Source: Hymenobacter gummosus
GTDB lineage: Bacteria; Bacteroidota; Bacteroidia; Cytophagales; Hymenobacteraceae
Assembly (NCBI RefSeq): GCF_003970915.1
Contig: NZ_RXOF01000010.1
Location: 1 to 64,000 of the forward strand
Length of the DNA: 64,000 nt
Direction of reading: 5' to 3'
Made by a program: the position numbers and the translations under genes. Position 1 is the first letter of the stretch, and each line of letters opens with the position of its first letter. This document shows, in pieces, positions 44,063 through 51,974 of the stretch. The notes under the pieces were generated by a model. That model ran no database searches. It saw only the letters and a list, made by a program, of their open reading frames with translations, and had not been told where the DNA came from.

Positions 44063-44155
44063 TCCCCCGCCGGCGGACCCTCGCCGCGACTGTTCGGCCC
44101 CGCGGCCGGCCGCCGCGGCGCCCACGGTACCGCCCCTGCCACCTAGCTGCCCCGC

Positions 44156-45169
44156 ATGTACAAACTGCAGTTTAAGCCGTTTGATAAGACCCCGAAGTAC
44201 AAGCAAATCGTGCAGTCGGTGATTACCGACATTGAGCGCGGTGTGCTCAAGCGCGAAGACCAGCTGCCCTCCATCAGCGAGCTGAGCGCCGAATACTACC
44301 TGGCCCGCGACACCGTGGAAAAGGCCTACCGGGAGCTGCGGGCCCGCGGCTTCATCATCTCGGTGCAGGGCAAGGGCTACTACGTGCAGGCTACCGACGC
44401 GAGCAAGCTCAAGATTCTGCTCGTATTCAATAAATTAAGCTCCTACAAAAAAATAATTTACTACTCCTTCCTGAACGCCCTCGGCGACCGGGCCACGGTG
44501 GATTTACAAATTCACCACCACAGCGCCAGCCTGTTTCAGGATATCATGGAGAAAAGCCTCGGCAAATACAATTATTACGTCATCATGCCGCACTTCACCC
44601 AGGATCTGGACAAGGCGGATTTCAAAGCCATTCTGAATAATATTCCGGCCGGTGAGCTGGTGCTGCTCGATAAGGATCTGCCCGACCTGAAACACCCCAC
44701 GCTGGCCGTGTTTCAGGACTTTGACAAGGACATTTTCGGGGCGCTGGAGGGCGTGCAGGATCTGCTGGCCAAGTACCACAAGCTGGTACTGGTGCTGCCG
44801 AGCGTGGGCAACAACTACCCGGTGGAAATTGCCTGGGGCTTCCGCACCTTCTGCGCCAAGCACCAAAAGGAGTTTGCCATCAAGGAAAACGCCATGAACG
44901 AGGTGCTGGAGCCCGGCACGGCCTACGTGGTGGTGGAAACCACCGACCTGGCCGAGCTCATCAAGAAAGTGCGGCAGACGCCCTACCTGCTCGGCCGCGA
45001 AATCGGCATTCTGTCCTTCAACACCAGCACCCTCAAGGAGCTGCTGGGCATCACCGTCATTTCCACCGACTTCGAGGCCATGGGCCAGACGGCCGCGGAA
45101 ATGCTGCTGCAGGGCCGGCGGGAAAAAATCAAGAACCCGTTCTACACCATCCGCCGCGGGTCGTTGTGA
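44156..45169 (+). CDS. GntR-family regulator with periplasmic-binding-like effector domain
   Basis: 337 residues. A GntR winged-helix domain (about 1-75; KYKQIVQSVITDIERGVLKREDQLPSISELSAEYYLARDTVEKAYRELRARGFI) is followed by a LacI/periplasmic-binding-like ligand domain (about 85-330; GREIGILSFN, VISTDFEAMGQTAAEMLLQGR). This GntR-LacI hybrid form is common among sugar-responsive regulators in Bacteroidota. Position between rhaEW and rhaI makes it the likely rhamnose regulator. The CAGGAGAG boxes before rhaT, rhaEW and rhaI are candidate operators. Effector identity (rhamnose or rhamnulose) is inferred only from context. Confidence 0.9.
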   Translation: MYKLQFKPFDKTPKYKQIVQSVITDIERGVLKREDQLPSISELSAEYYLARDTVEKAYRELRARGFIISVQGKGYYVQATDASKLKILLVFNKLSSYKKIIYYSFLNALGDRATVDLQIHHHSASLFQDIMEKSLGKYNYYVIMPHFTQDLDKADFKAILNNIPAGELVLLDKDLPDLKHPTLAVFQDFDKDIFGALEGVQDLLAKYHKLVLVLPSVGNNYPVEIAWGFRTFCAKHQKEFAIKENAMNEVLEPGTAYVVVETTDLAELIKKVRQTPYLLGREIGILSFNTSTLKELLGITVISTDFEAMGQTAAEMLLQGRREKIKNPFYTIRRGSL

Positions 45170-45210
45170 CGGAGAGGAATGATGATTAACAGCGGTAGAT
45201 TTATTCCCTG

Positions 45211-45642
45211 ATGAAGGCGTGGCGTATTCCTTTCTTGGTAACTGCGGCGCTGACCGGGTGCGTGGCGCATACAAGCTATACGCCACTACCGCAGAGGCCA
45301 AACAGCCAGTCCGTGCCAGTTGATGGATGTGGACTGGTTATCCGGTGCTCGGTGCCACATTACGCACCGGATAAACTGGATCTGTTCGTCAAGCCCGATT
45401 CCAGCTGTCTGACTGGCAGCCTATCGGTTCTGGAAGCCTATCCGGCTTTGGTCTCGGGCGCCGATACGGTGCGACTGGCCGCCGCTGGCAACGCGCATCA
45501 ATACCGCTATTCCCGCCGGCGCAACTCACAACAGTTGGTTGTGAACATCCGGTATCGGCTGAATATGCGGACAGCGACTTCTGAAAAGCGGATTGCCATA
45601 CCGATGCAACAGCATACGTGGCGCAGCATTGCCGTGCATTAA
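45211..45642 (+). CDS. Small hypothetical lipoprotein
   Basis: 143 residues. The N-terminus MKAWRIPFLVTAALTGC has a lipobox with C17, so it is probably a lipoprotein. The rest is basic, with two further cysteines (GCGLVIRC) and a third (SSCLTG), and a run of beta-strand character (YRYSRRRNSQQLVVNIRYRLN). I recognise no family. It follows the regulator gene by 41 bases and precedes a large inverted repeat; it has no obvious link to rhamnose use. Codon use is less GC-biased than in its neighbours, which may mean later arrival. Confidence 0.55.
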   Translation: MKAWRIPFLVTAALTGCVAHTSYTPLPQRPNSQSVPVDGCGLVIRCSVPHYAPDKLDLFVKPDSSCLTGSLSVLEAYPALVSGADTVRLAAAGNAHQYRYSRRRNSQQLVVNIRYRLNMRTATSEKRIAIPMQQHTWRSIAVH

Positions 45643-45648
45643 GGGGGA

Positions 45649-45853
45649 ACTGGCGCCGGTTTAGCGAAACGAAGTGAAGCGTAACCGGTGCCTACCATCG
45701 GGCAGGCTTTCAGCCTGCGTGGCACGCCTGCCGAATACCAGCCGCTATGGCTGCATACGTATTGTGCTTGCAGCTTGGGCGCCGGACGCAGGCTGAAAGC
45801 CTGCCCGATGGTAGGCACCGGTTACGCTCCTTCGTCGCTAAACCGGCGCCAGC
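45649..45853. repeat. Large composite inverted repeat, GGCGCCGGTTTAGC family, copy 1
   Basis: Arms of about 70 bp (45650-45720 and 45786-45852) are near-perfect reverse complements. Each holds an internal palindrome (GCAGGCTTTCAGCCTGC) and the outer ends CTGGCGCCGGTTTAGC. The 65-bp spacer has no gene. A second member is at 51002-51182 and shares outer ends and core. Together with the control region below this accounts for 45643-45990. Confidence 0.85.
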
Positions 45854-45868
45854 TGAAAAGATTACAGG

Positions 45869-45912
45869 CAGGAGAGCCCAGAACAGTTTCGGGCGCGGTC
45901 AGGACTACTTTG
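45869..45912 (+). promoter_or_regulatory. rhaI control region: CAGGAGAG box and promoter
   Basis: CAGGAGAG (45869-45876), TTTC (45887-45890) and TACTTTG (45906-45912). The 29-nt gap from the box to TACTTTG nearly equals the 30-nt gap upstream of rhaEW, which supports a shared operator-promoter design. The ATG is at 45991. Confidence 0.4.
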
Positions 45913-45990
45913 CTACTTCTTAGCCATGTCCCACCCGACGGAGCGGTGACTACTCACTCAGCCCCCGCCCGCATACCCCGCTGCGCGACG

Positions 45991-47271
45991 ATGATTGACC
46001 ACCAACGCCTACACGATTTAAACCAGAGCAAGCAGGCCGAGCACCAGCTGCGCCTGGGCTACCTCTCGGACCTGCTCAGCCGCCGCGGCCTCGACGCGCA
46101 GGACGTGATTCAGCAGCTGGTGCAGTTTCAGGTGGCCATTCCGAGCTGGGCGCTGGGCACGGGCGGCACCCGCTTCGGCCGCTTTCCGCTGGGCGGCGAG
46201 CCGCGCAACCTGGAAGAGAAAATCCAGGACATCGGCCTGCTCAACCAGCTCAACGGCTCCTCGAACTCGATTTCGCTGCACATTCCCTGGGACATCCCAA
46301 AGGACGTGGCCGCCATTCAGCAGCGGCTGCAGGAGCAAAAGCTGGTCATCGACTCGGTCAACTCCAACACCTTCCAGGACCAGAAGGAGCAGGCATACTC
46401 GTACAAGTTCGGCTCCCTGTGCCACACCGAGCAGGGCGTGCGCGAGCAGGCCATCCAGCACAACATCGAGTGCGTGCGCTACGGCGAGCAGCTGGGCGCC
46501 AAAACGCACACCGTGTGGCTGGCCGACGGCTCGAACTTCCCCGGGCAGCAGCACTTCCGCCGCGCTTACCAACGCACGCAGGAGTCGTTGGCGGCCATCT
46601 ACGAGGCGCTGCCGTCGGACTGGACCATGCTCATCGAGTACAAGCCCTACGAGCCGAATTTCTACTCGATGATTATCCCCGACTGGGGCACCTCCTACTC
46701 GCTGTGCCAGCAGTTGGGTAAGCAGGCGCAGGTGCTCGTCGATTTGGGCCACCATTTGCCCAACACCAACATTGAGCAGATTGTGGGCCGCCTGCTGCAC
46801 TTCGGACGCCTCGGCGGCTTCCACTTCAACGGCTCCATGTACGGCGACGACGACCTGACGACCGGCAGCATGAAGCCCTTCCAGCTGTTCCTCATCTTCA
46901 ACGAGCTGGTGGACGGGGCCCAGGACAGCGCGGTCAGCAACCCCGCCGTGGCCTACATGATTGACGCCAGCCACAACACCAAGGACCCGCTGGAAGATTT
47001 GCTGCAATCCGTCGACAACATCCTCGGCGCCTACGCCAAGGCCCTGCTGGTGGACCGCGCCCAGCTCGGCGAGTACCAGCAGCACAACGACGTAGTGCGG
47101 GCCGAGGAGCTGCTGCGCGACGCCTTCCTGACCGACGTGCGGCCCCTGGTGCAGGCCGCTTACCGGCAGGCCGGAGGCGCTATTGACCCGATTTCGGCTT
47201 ACCGCACGGCCGGGGTACGGGAGCAACTGATTCAGCAACGCGGCAAGCTTAGCCTCTCGACCGGCCTGTAA
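45991..47271 (+). CDS. rhaI: L-rhamnose isomerase (RhaI type)
   Basis: 426 residues from the ATG at 45991 (MIDHQRLHDLNQ); the frame is open further upstream but only through the inverted repeat. It converts L-rhamnose to L-rhamnulose. The TIM-barrel and metal-ligand segments fit the Pseudomonas stutzeri-type rhamnose isomerase: LIEYKPYEPNFYS (Glu), VLVDLGHHLPNTN (Asp, His), GGFHFNGSMYGDDDLTTGS (His, Asp) and YMIDASHNTKDP. Thirteen bases separate it from the kinase gene, so the two are one transcript. Order isomerase-kinase matches the pathway. Confidence 0.93.
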   Translation: MIDHQRLHDLNQSKQAEHQLRLGYLSDLLSRRGLDAQDVIQQLVQFQVAIPSWALGTGGTRFGRFPLGGEPRNLEEKIQDIGLLNQLNGSSNSISLHIPWDIPKDVAAIQQRLQEQKLVIDSVNSNTFQDQKEQAYSYKFGSLCHTEQGVREQAIQHNIECVRYGEQLGAKTHTVWLADGSNFPGQQHFRRAYQRTQESLAAIYEALPSDWTMLIEYKPYEPNFYSMIIPDWGTSYSLCQQLGKQAQVLVDLGHHLPNTNIEQIVGRLLHFGRLGGFHFNGSMYGDDDLTTGSMKPFQLFLIFNELVDGAQDSAVSNPAVAYMIDASHNTKDPLEDLLQSVDNILGAYAKALLVDRAQLGEYQQHNDVVRAEELLRDAFLTDVRPLVQAAYRQAGGAIDPISAYRTAGVREQLIQQRGKLSLSTGL

Positions 47272-47283
47272 AAGCCAACTCGT

Positions 47284-48612
47284 ATGAAAAAGACCATCTA
47301 CGCCGTCTTCGACGTGGGCAAGACCAACAAGAAGGTCATCCTCTTCGACGAAGACCGGCAGATCATCGAGGAAAAGCAGCACGTGTGCGTGGATACCGTC
47401 GACGACGACGGCTTTCCGTGCGAGAGCCTGGCCCGGCTGACGCAGTGGGTGCAGGACCACTGGCACGCCCTGCAGAACAACCCACGCTACTCCGTGAAGG
47501 GCGTAAACTTCACCTCCTACGGGGCCAGCTTCGTGCATTTGGGCGCCAATGGCCAGCCGGTGCTGCCCCTCTATAACTACCTCAAGCCCCTGCCGGAGCA
47601 GTGGCTGGAGCGGTTTTATCAGGAGCTGGATGAGTCGAAGGAAGAGTTTGCGGCGGCTACCTGCTCGCCGCAGCTGGGTATGCTCAACTCGGGCCTGCAG
47701 CTGTACTGGCTCAAGCACGCCAAGCCCCAGCAGTTTTCACGCATCCGCACCTCCCTGCACCTGCCGCAGTACCTCTCCTACCTCATTACCGGCGAGGCCT
47801 TCAGCGACTACACCTCCGTGGGCTGCCACACCGGCCTCTGGGACTACACCAAGGGCCAGTACCACGACTGGGTGTACCGCGAGGGCATCGACGACAAGCT
47901 GGCTCCGCTGACGCAAGACTCGGTGGCCGGCGTGGTCGACGGGGTGCTGGTGGGCGTGGGGTTGCACGACTCCTCTGCCGCCGTGCTGCCCTACTTGCTG
48001 GAGTGCCAGGAGCCCTTCCTGCTCGTCTCGACGGGTACCTGGGCGGTGGTGCTGAACCCCTTCAACGACCAGCCGCTCACGCCCGAGCTGCTGCGCCGGG
48101 ACTGCCTGAGCTTCCTCTCGCCCAAGGGCCGCATGACCAAGGCCGCCCGTAGCTTCTTCGGCCGGGAGCACGACTACCAGGTGCAGCGCATTGCCAACCA
48201 CTTCCAGGTCAAGCCCGATTTCTACCACAGCTTCGTGCTGGCCCGCCCCTACGACCCCAACGCCACGCCCTTCCACCCCTGGTGCATGGCCGGCACCGGA
48301 CCGTTCCCCGACGAGCCCGTGACCGAGTGGGATTTGTCGGGCTTCAAGACGGCCGGCGAGGCCTACCACCAGCTCATCCACGGGCTGATGGACATCCTCA
48401 CCGAGTCCATCAAGCTGGTGTACCAGGACGAGCGAATTATCTACGTCGACGGCGGTTTCGCCCGCAACCCGCTGTTTATGCAGGTGCTGGGCTGGAACTT
48501 CCCGAAGGCCGACATCCGCACCCTGGAAGTACCGCAGGCCACCGCCCTGGGCGCCCTCACCCACCTGGAGCAGGGCGAAGCCTGGACCAAAACGCAGCTG
48601 TTGTTTACGTAG
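47284..48612 (+). CDS. rhaB: FGGY-family kinase, predicted rhamnulokinase
   Basis: 442 residues. FGGY/actin-fold motifs: phosphate-1 loop FDVGKTNKKVILFD at the start, phosphate-2 region STGTWAVVLNPF, and the adenosine motif IIYVDGGFARNPLFMQVLG. Glu/Gly-rich sugar-site sequences include CHTGLWDYTKGQYHDW. It should phosphorylate L-rhamnulose to L-rhamnulose-1-phosphate, between RhaI and RhaEW in the pathway. It is closer to the shorter, non-E. coli type of rhamnulokinase. The function rests on family plus operon context. The symbol rhaB is used in that sense. Confidence 0.82.
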   Translation: MKKTIYAVFDVGKTNKKVILFDEDRQIIEEKQHVCVDTVDDDGFPCESLARLTQWVQDHWHALQNNPRYSVKGVNFTSYGASFVHLGANGQPVLPLYNYLKPLPEQWLERFYQELDESKEEFAAATCSPQLGMLNSGLQLYWLKHAKPQQFSRIRTSLHLPQYLSYLITGEAFSDYTSVGCHTGLWDYTKGQYHDWVYREGIDDKLAPLTQDSVAGVVDGVLVGVGLHDSSAAVLPYLLECQEPFLLVSTGTWAVVLNPFNDQPLTPELLRRDCLSFLSPKGRMTKAARSFFGREHDYQVQRIANHFQVKPDFYHSFVLARPYDPNATPFHPWCMAGTGPFPDEPVTEWDLSGFKTAGEAYHQLIHGLMDILTESIKLVYQDERIIYVDGGFARNPLFMQVLGWNFPKADIRTLEVPQATALGALTHLEQGEAWTKTQLLFT

Positions 48613-48614
48613 CG

Positions 48615-48775
48615 CCTCACCCCCTAGCCTCCTCTCCAAAGGAGAGGGGGGACTAGCTTCTTAGAACTAGTCAGGACGAGACTTACAAGTGCTGAATGAA
48701 GCCACGCTTCATTTCTAATCCTAAATACTAGAGCTAGTTCCCCCTCTCTTTTGGAGAGGGGGCTAGGGGGTGAGG
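48615..48775. repeat. Inverted repeat, CCTCACCCCCTAG family
   Basis: Arms CCTCACCCCCTAGCC...GGAGAGGGGG (48615-48652) and CCCCCTCTC...GGCTAGGGGGTGAGG (48734-48775). It fills the space between the kinase gene and lutA, ending 4 bases before the lutA start. Related arms occur at 16012, 57391 and 61809. Confidence 0.8.
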
Positions 48776-48779
48776 TTCC

Positions 48780-49601
48780 ATGAAAGTAGGCCTGTTTATT
48801 CCGTGCTACATCGACCAGTTTTACCCGCAGGTGGGCATTGCGACCTACCAACTGCTGGAAAAGCTGGGCGTGAAGGCCGATTTCCCGCGGCAGCAGACCT
48901 GCTGCGGCCAGCCGATGGCCAACACCGGCTGTGAGCAGGACGCCAAGCCGGTGTACCGCCACTTTGTCGATACGTTCAGTAAGTACGACTATGTGGTGGC
49001 CCCCTCGGGCAGCTGCGTGTACCACGTGCGCAAGCATTACGACGTGGTGGAGCAGACCGGCGCCGTGCAGCACGTGCGCCAGTCGACCTACGACCTGTTT
49101 GACTTCATCACCACGGTGCTGGGCGTGACGGAGCTGCCGGGCCGCTTTCCGCACCAGGTCGGGCTGCATTTGAGCTGCCACGGGCAGCGCGGGCTGCACC
49201 AGGCCAACGAGTCGGAGATGACGCCGGTGCGCGAGGGGCAGCTCAGCCGCCTGCTGCGCAGCATCGACGGACTGACCTTGACCGAGCTAAACCGCAACGA
49301 CGAGTGCTGCGGCTTCGGCGGCACCTTCTGCATCACGGAGGAGGCGGTATCGGCGCGCATGGGCCAGGACCGGGTGCAGGACCACCTGCTGAACGGCACC
49401 CAGGTGCTGACCGGCGGGGATATGTCCTGCCTGATGCACCTGGAGGGCATCGTGCGCCGCCGGCAGCTGCCGATGCGCGTCATGCACGCGGCCGAAATCT
49501 TCAACGCGGCGCTGGACGGCGTAGCGCGGACTTCAGTCCGCGTCGGTCTGAACGATGCTAACGGAACGACGGAAGAGCGGCCGATTAAAGTCACTATCTG
49601 A
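48780..49601 (+). CDS. lutA: L-lactate utilisation protein LutA (Fe-S subunit)
   Basis: 273 residues. The CCG/cysteine-rich domain motifs QTCCGQPMANTGC (about 40-52) and NDECCGFGGTFCITEE (about 175-190) are those of LutA/GlpC-type Fe-S proteins. With LutB and LutC it oxidises L-lactate to pyruvate. The natural C-terminus is near residue 247 (HAAEIFNAALDG). The last 26 residues, VARTSVRVGLND..., are encoded by an inverted repeat that has entered the 3' end (49521-49627). The protein is thus longer than usual for the family, with a tail of non-homologous origin. It lies four bases after another inverted repeat. Confidence 0.9.
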   Translation: MKVGLFIPCYIDQFYPQVGIATYQLLEKLGVKADFPRQQTCCGQPMANTGCEQDAKPVYRHFVDTFSKYDYVVAPSGSCVYHVRKHYDVVEQTGAVQHVRQSTYDLFDFITTVLGVTELPGRFPHQVGLHLSCHGQRGLHQANESEMTPVREGQLSRLLRSIDGLTLTELNRNDECCGFGGTFCITEEAVSARMGQDRVQDHLLNGTQVLTGGDMSCLMHLEGIVRRRQLPMRVMHAAEIFNAALDGVARTSVRVGLNDANGTTEERPIKVTI

Positions 49602-49627
49602 CGGACGCGGGCTGAAGCCCGCGCTAC
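49521..49627. repeat. REP-like inverted repeat inside the 3' end of lutA
   Basis: GTAGCGCGGACTTCAGTCCGCG (shown here as its core GCGGACTTCAGTCCGC, left, 49521-49542) and CGCGGGCTGAAGCCCGCGCTAC (core GCGGGCTGAAGCCCGC, right, 49606-49627). Both arms are internally palindromic and complementary to each other. The left arm is in frame with lutA; the right arm follows its stop codon. The relative at 52815 has the same TAGCGCG core. Confidence 0.8.
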
Positions 49628-49631
49628 TTGC

Positions 49632-50996
49632 ATGAGTCACCCCCAACGAGCGGCTGCCTTTATCAGCGACGCGGAGCGCACCACCTGGCACGACGAGACG
49701 CTCTGGTTTGTGCGCCAGAAGCGCGACAAGGCCGTGTACGGCATCCCGGAGTTCCAGCAGCTGCGGCAGTTGGCCTCCGATATCAAGGCCCACACCCTGA
49801 GCCGGCTCGACGAGTACCTGGAGCAGTTTGAGCGCAACGCCCAGGCCAACGGCGTGACCGTGCACTGGGCCGCCGACGCCGCGGAGCACAACCGCATCGT
49901 GCTGGAGCTGATCCGTAAGGCCGGCGCCACCAGCCTCGTCAAGAGCAAGTCCATGCTCACCGAGGAGTGCCACCTGAATCCGTACCTCGTCAAAAACGGC
50001 ATTGCGGTGGTGGATACCGACCTGGGCGAAAGAATCGTGCAGCTGCGCGAGGAGGCGCCGAGCCACCTGGTGCTGCCCGCCATTCACCTCAAGAAGGAGG
50101 ACGTGGGCGAGACGTTTCACCTGCACCTGGGCACGCCCAAGGGCGAAAAAGACCCGCAGCAGCTCACCGAAGCGGCCCGGCAGCACTTGCGCGAGAAGTT
50201 TCTGATCGGCGAGGTGGCCATTACGGGCGTCAATTTCGCGGTGGCCGAAACCGGGGCCGTGGTGGTGTGCACCAACGAGGGCAACGCCGATTTGGGCGTG
50301 AACCTGGCCCGGGTGCACATTGCCTGTATGGGCATGGAAAAGCTCATTCCGCGCACCGCCGACCTGGGCGTATTTACCCGCCTGCTGGCCCGCAGCGCTA
50401 CCGGGCAGCCCGTCACCACTTACACCTCGCACTTCGCCCGGCCGGCCGAGGGGCGCGAGATGCACATCGTCATCGTCGACAACGGGCGCACCCGGCAGCT
50501 GGGCCGCCCCGACTTCCGTAATTCGCTGAAGTGCATCCGCTGCGGGGCCTGCATGAACACCTGCCCGGTGTACCGGCGCAGCGGCGGCCACAGCTACGAC
50601 TTCACCGTGCCCGGCCCCATCGGCGCCATCCTCTCGCCCAACATCGACCTGCACAAGCACAGCTCCCTGCCCTTCGCCAGCACGCTCTGCGGCTCCTGCA
50701 CCGATGTGTGCCCGGTCAAAATCGACATCCACGCCCAGCTCTACAAGTGGCGGCAGCTCATCGGCGAGCAGGGCGAATTACCGGCCACGAAGAAGCTGGG
50801 CATGAAGCTGCTGAGCAGCGTGCTGGCCCGGCCCGGCATCTACCGCCTCGGCGGCAAAGTGGCCCGCGAAGGCCTGCGCTTCCTCCCCCACGGCCTCACC
50901 CACGCCCAGGCCCTGAACCCCTGGGCCAAAGCCCGCGAGCTGCCCGCCGCGCCCAAACAAAGCTTCCGCGACTGGTACGCGGCACAGGTGAAATAA
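49632..50996 (+). CDS. lutB: L-lactate utilisation protein LutB (Fe-S subunit)
   Basis: 454 residues. N-terminal LUD-type region (VKSKSMLTEECHLN, NFAVAETGAVVVCTNEGNADL) followed by two ferredoxin-like Fe-S clusters: CIRCGACMNTCP (C301) and CGSCTDVCPV (about C353). The C-terminus is helical (FRDWYAAQVK). It acts with LutA and LutC on the cytoplasmic membrane face. It starts 4 bases after a REP-like element that separates it from lutA, and a further large repeat (51002) separates it from lutC. Confidence 0.94.
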   Translation: MSHPQRAAAFISDAERTTWHDETLWFVRQKRDKAVYGIPEFQQLRQLASDIKAHTLSRLDEYLEQFERNAQANGVTVHWAADAAEHNRIVLELIRKAGATSLVKSKSMLTEECHLNPYLVKNGIAVVDTDLGERIVQLREEAPSHLVLPAIHLKKEDVGETFHLHLGTPKGEKDPQQLTEAARQHLREKFLIGEVAITGVNFAVAETGAVVVCTNEGNADLGVNLARVHIACMGMEKLIPRTADLGVFTRLLARSATGQPVTTYTSHFARPAEGREMHIVIVDNGRTRQLGRPDFRNSLKCIRCGACMNTCPVYRRSGGHSYDFTVPGPIGAILSPNIDLHKHSSLPFASTLCGSCTDVCPVKIDIHAQLYKWRQLIGEQGELPATKKLGMKLLSSVLARPGIYRLGGKVAREGLRFLPHGLTHAQALNPWAKARELPAAPKQSFRDWYAAQVK

Positions 50997-51001
50997 CCGT
51001 A

Positions 51002-51182
51002 ACTGGCACCGGTTACGCCGTCTTCGACGGCTAAACCGGTGCCCAACATAAGGCAGGCTTTCAGCCTGCGTGAGCCGAAGCGCAACCTGCCCGGTAAATC
51101 GTTCGGATGCCTAACGCAGGCTGAAAGCCTGCTTTATGGCAGGCACCGGTTACACTCGCTTCGCTCGTTAAACCGGCGCCAG
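51002..51182. repeat. Large composite inverted repeat, GGCGCCGGTTTA family, copy 2
   Basis: Arms 51002-51071 and 51114-51182 are reverse complements with the same core palindrome (GCAGGCTTTCAGCCTGC) and flanking ACCGGTT elements as copy 1 at 45649. It occupies the lutB-lutC spacer. Confidence 0.85.
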
Positions 51183-51195
51183 CCATCAACACACT

Positions 51196-51762
51196 ATGCC
51201 CAGTTCCCGCGAATCCATTCTGGCGGCCGTGCGCCGCAACCGGCCCGAAGCTACTCCCCTGCCCCCGGTGGCCGATTTCGACGGCGCCGCCACGGTGGAG
51301 CAGTTCACCCACTGGCTGCACTTTATCGGCGGGCAGGTCATTCACATCGACCCGGCCCAGCCGCTCGAAGAAGTCGTGCGCCAGCTCTACCCCGAGGCTC
51401 TGCGCGTGGCCTCCGACCTGCTGCCCGCCACCGTGCCCGTCGACCGGCACACGCCCACCGCGGTGCTGGAAGCGGTGGATGTAGCCGTGCTGCGCGGCGA
51501 AATCGGGGTGGCCGAAAACGGGGCCGTATGGGTGCCCGAGGCCAACATGTTGCACCGCGCCCTGCCCATGATCAGCCAGCACCTGGCCCTGGTGCTCGAC
51601 CACCAGAGTATTGTGGCTACCATGCACCAAGCCTACGCCGCCGTGCAGCACACCGGCAGTTACGGCGTGTTCATCGCCGGCCCCTCCAAGACGGCCGATA
51701 TCGAACAATCCCTGGTTATCGGGGCGCACGGGGCGCGCAGCCTCGTGGTGCTGCTGCGGTAG
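51196..51762 (+). CDS. lutC: L-lactate utilisation protein LutC (LUD domain)
   Basis: 188 residues, full length. It shows the LUD-domain landmarks AVLRGEIGVAENGAVWVPEANMLHRALPMISQHLALVLDH, then SYGVFIAGPSKTADIEQSLVIGAHGARSLVVLL. It completes the lutABC set that feeds lactate to pyruvate. The gene ends 11 bases before another inverted repeat. Confidence 0.93.
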   Translation: MPSSRESILAAVRRNRPEATPLPPVADFDGAATVEQFTHWLHFIGGQVIHIDPAQPLEEVVRQLYPEALRVASDLLPATVPVDRHTPTAVLEAVDVAVLRGEIGVAENGAVWVPEANMLHRALPMISQHLALVLDHQSIVATMHQAYAAVQHTGSYGVFIAGPSKTADIEQSLVIGAHGARSLVVLLR

Positions 51763-51773
51763 CTCTTTCGTCC

Positions 51774-51952
51774 GTCATCCTGAGCCCAAGCGAAGGACCT
51801 TCCTCGAACCTCGCACTGCCGCTGCCTACGAAGTGTCGACGCTACTTCGCTGAAACGATAAAAGCGCAGCCACCAGCACTATGGCATTGGTGGCTGCGCT
51901 TGTCAGGTGGTGCAGGGCGCGAGGAAGGTCCTTCGCTTGGGCTCAGGATGAC
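51774..51952. repeat. 33-bp perfect inverted repeat, GTCATCCTGAGC family, copy 1
   Basis: Arms 51774-51806 (GTCATCCTGAGCCCAAGCGA...) and 51920-51952 are perfectly complementary. Inside lies a hairpin with a 14-bp perfect stem (51862-51875 with 51888-51901, AAGCGCAGCCACCA), which may end the lutABC transcript. A related element is at 58683-58862. Confidence 0.85.
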
Positions 51953-51974
51953 GTTCTTAATTACCAGTTGCTAC

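Noticed and set aside
45649-51182. Composite insertion sequences or transposon ends
   Set aside because: No transposase frame is present in or between the repeats and no target-site duplication was recognised.
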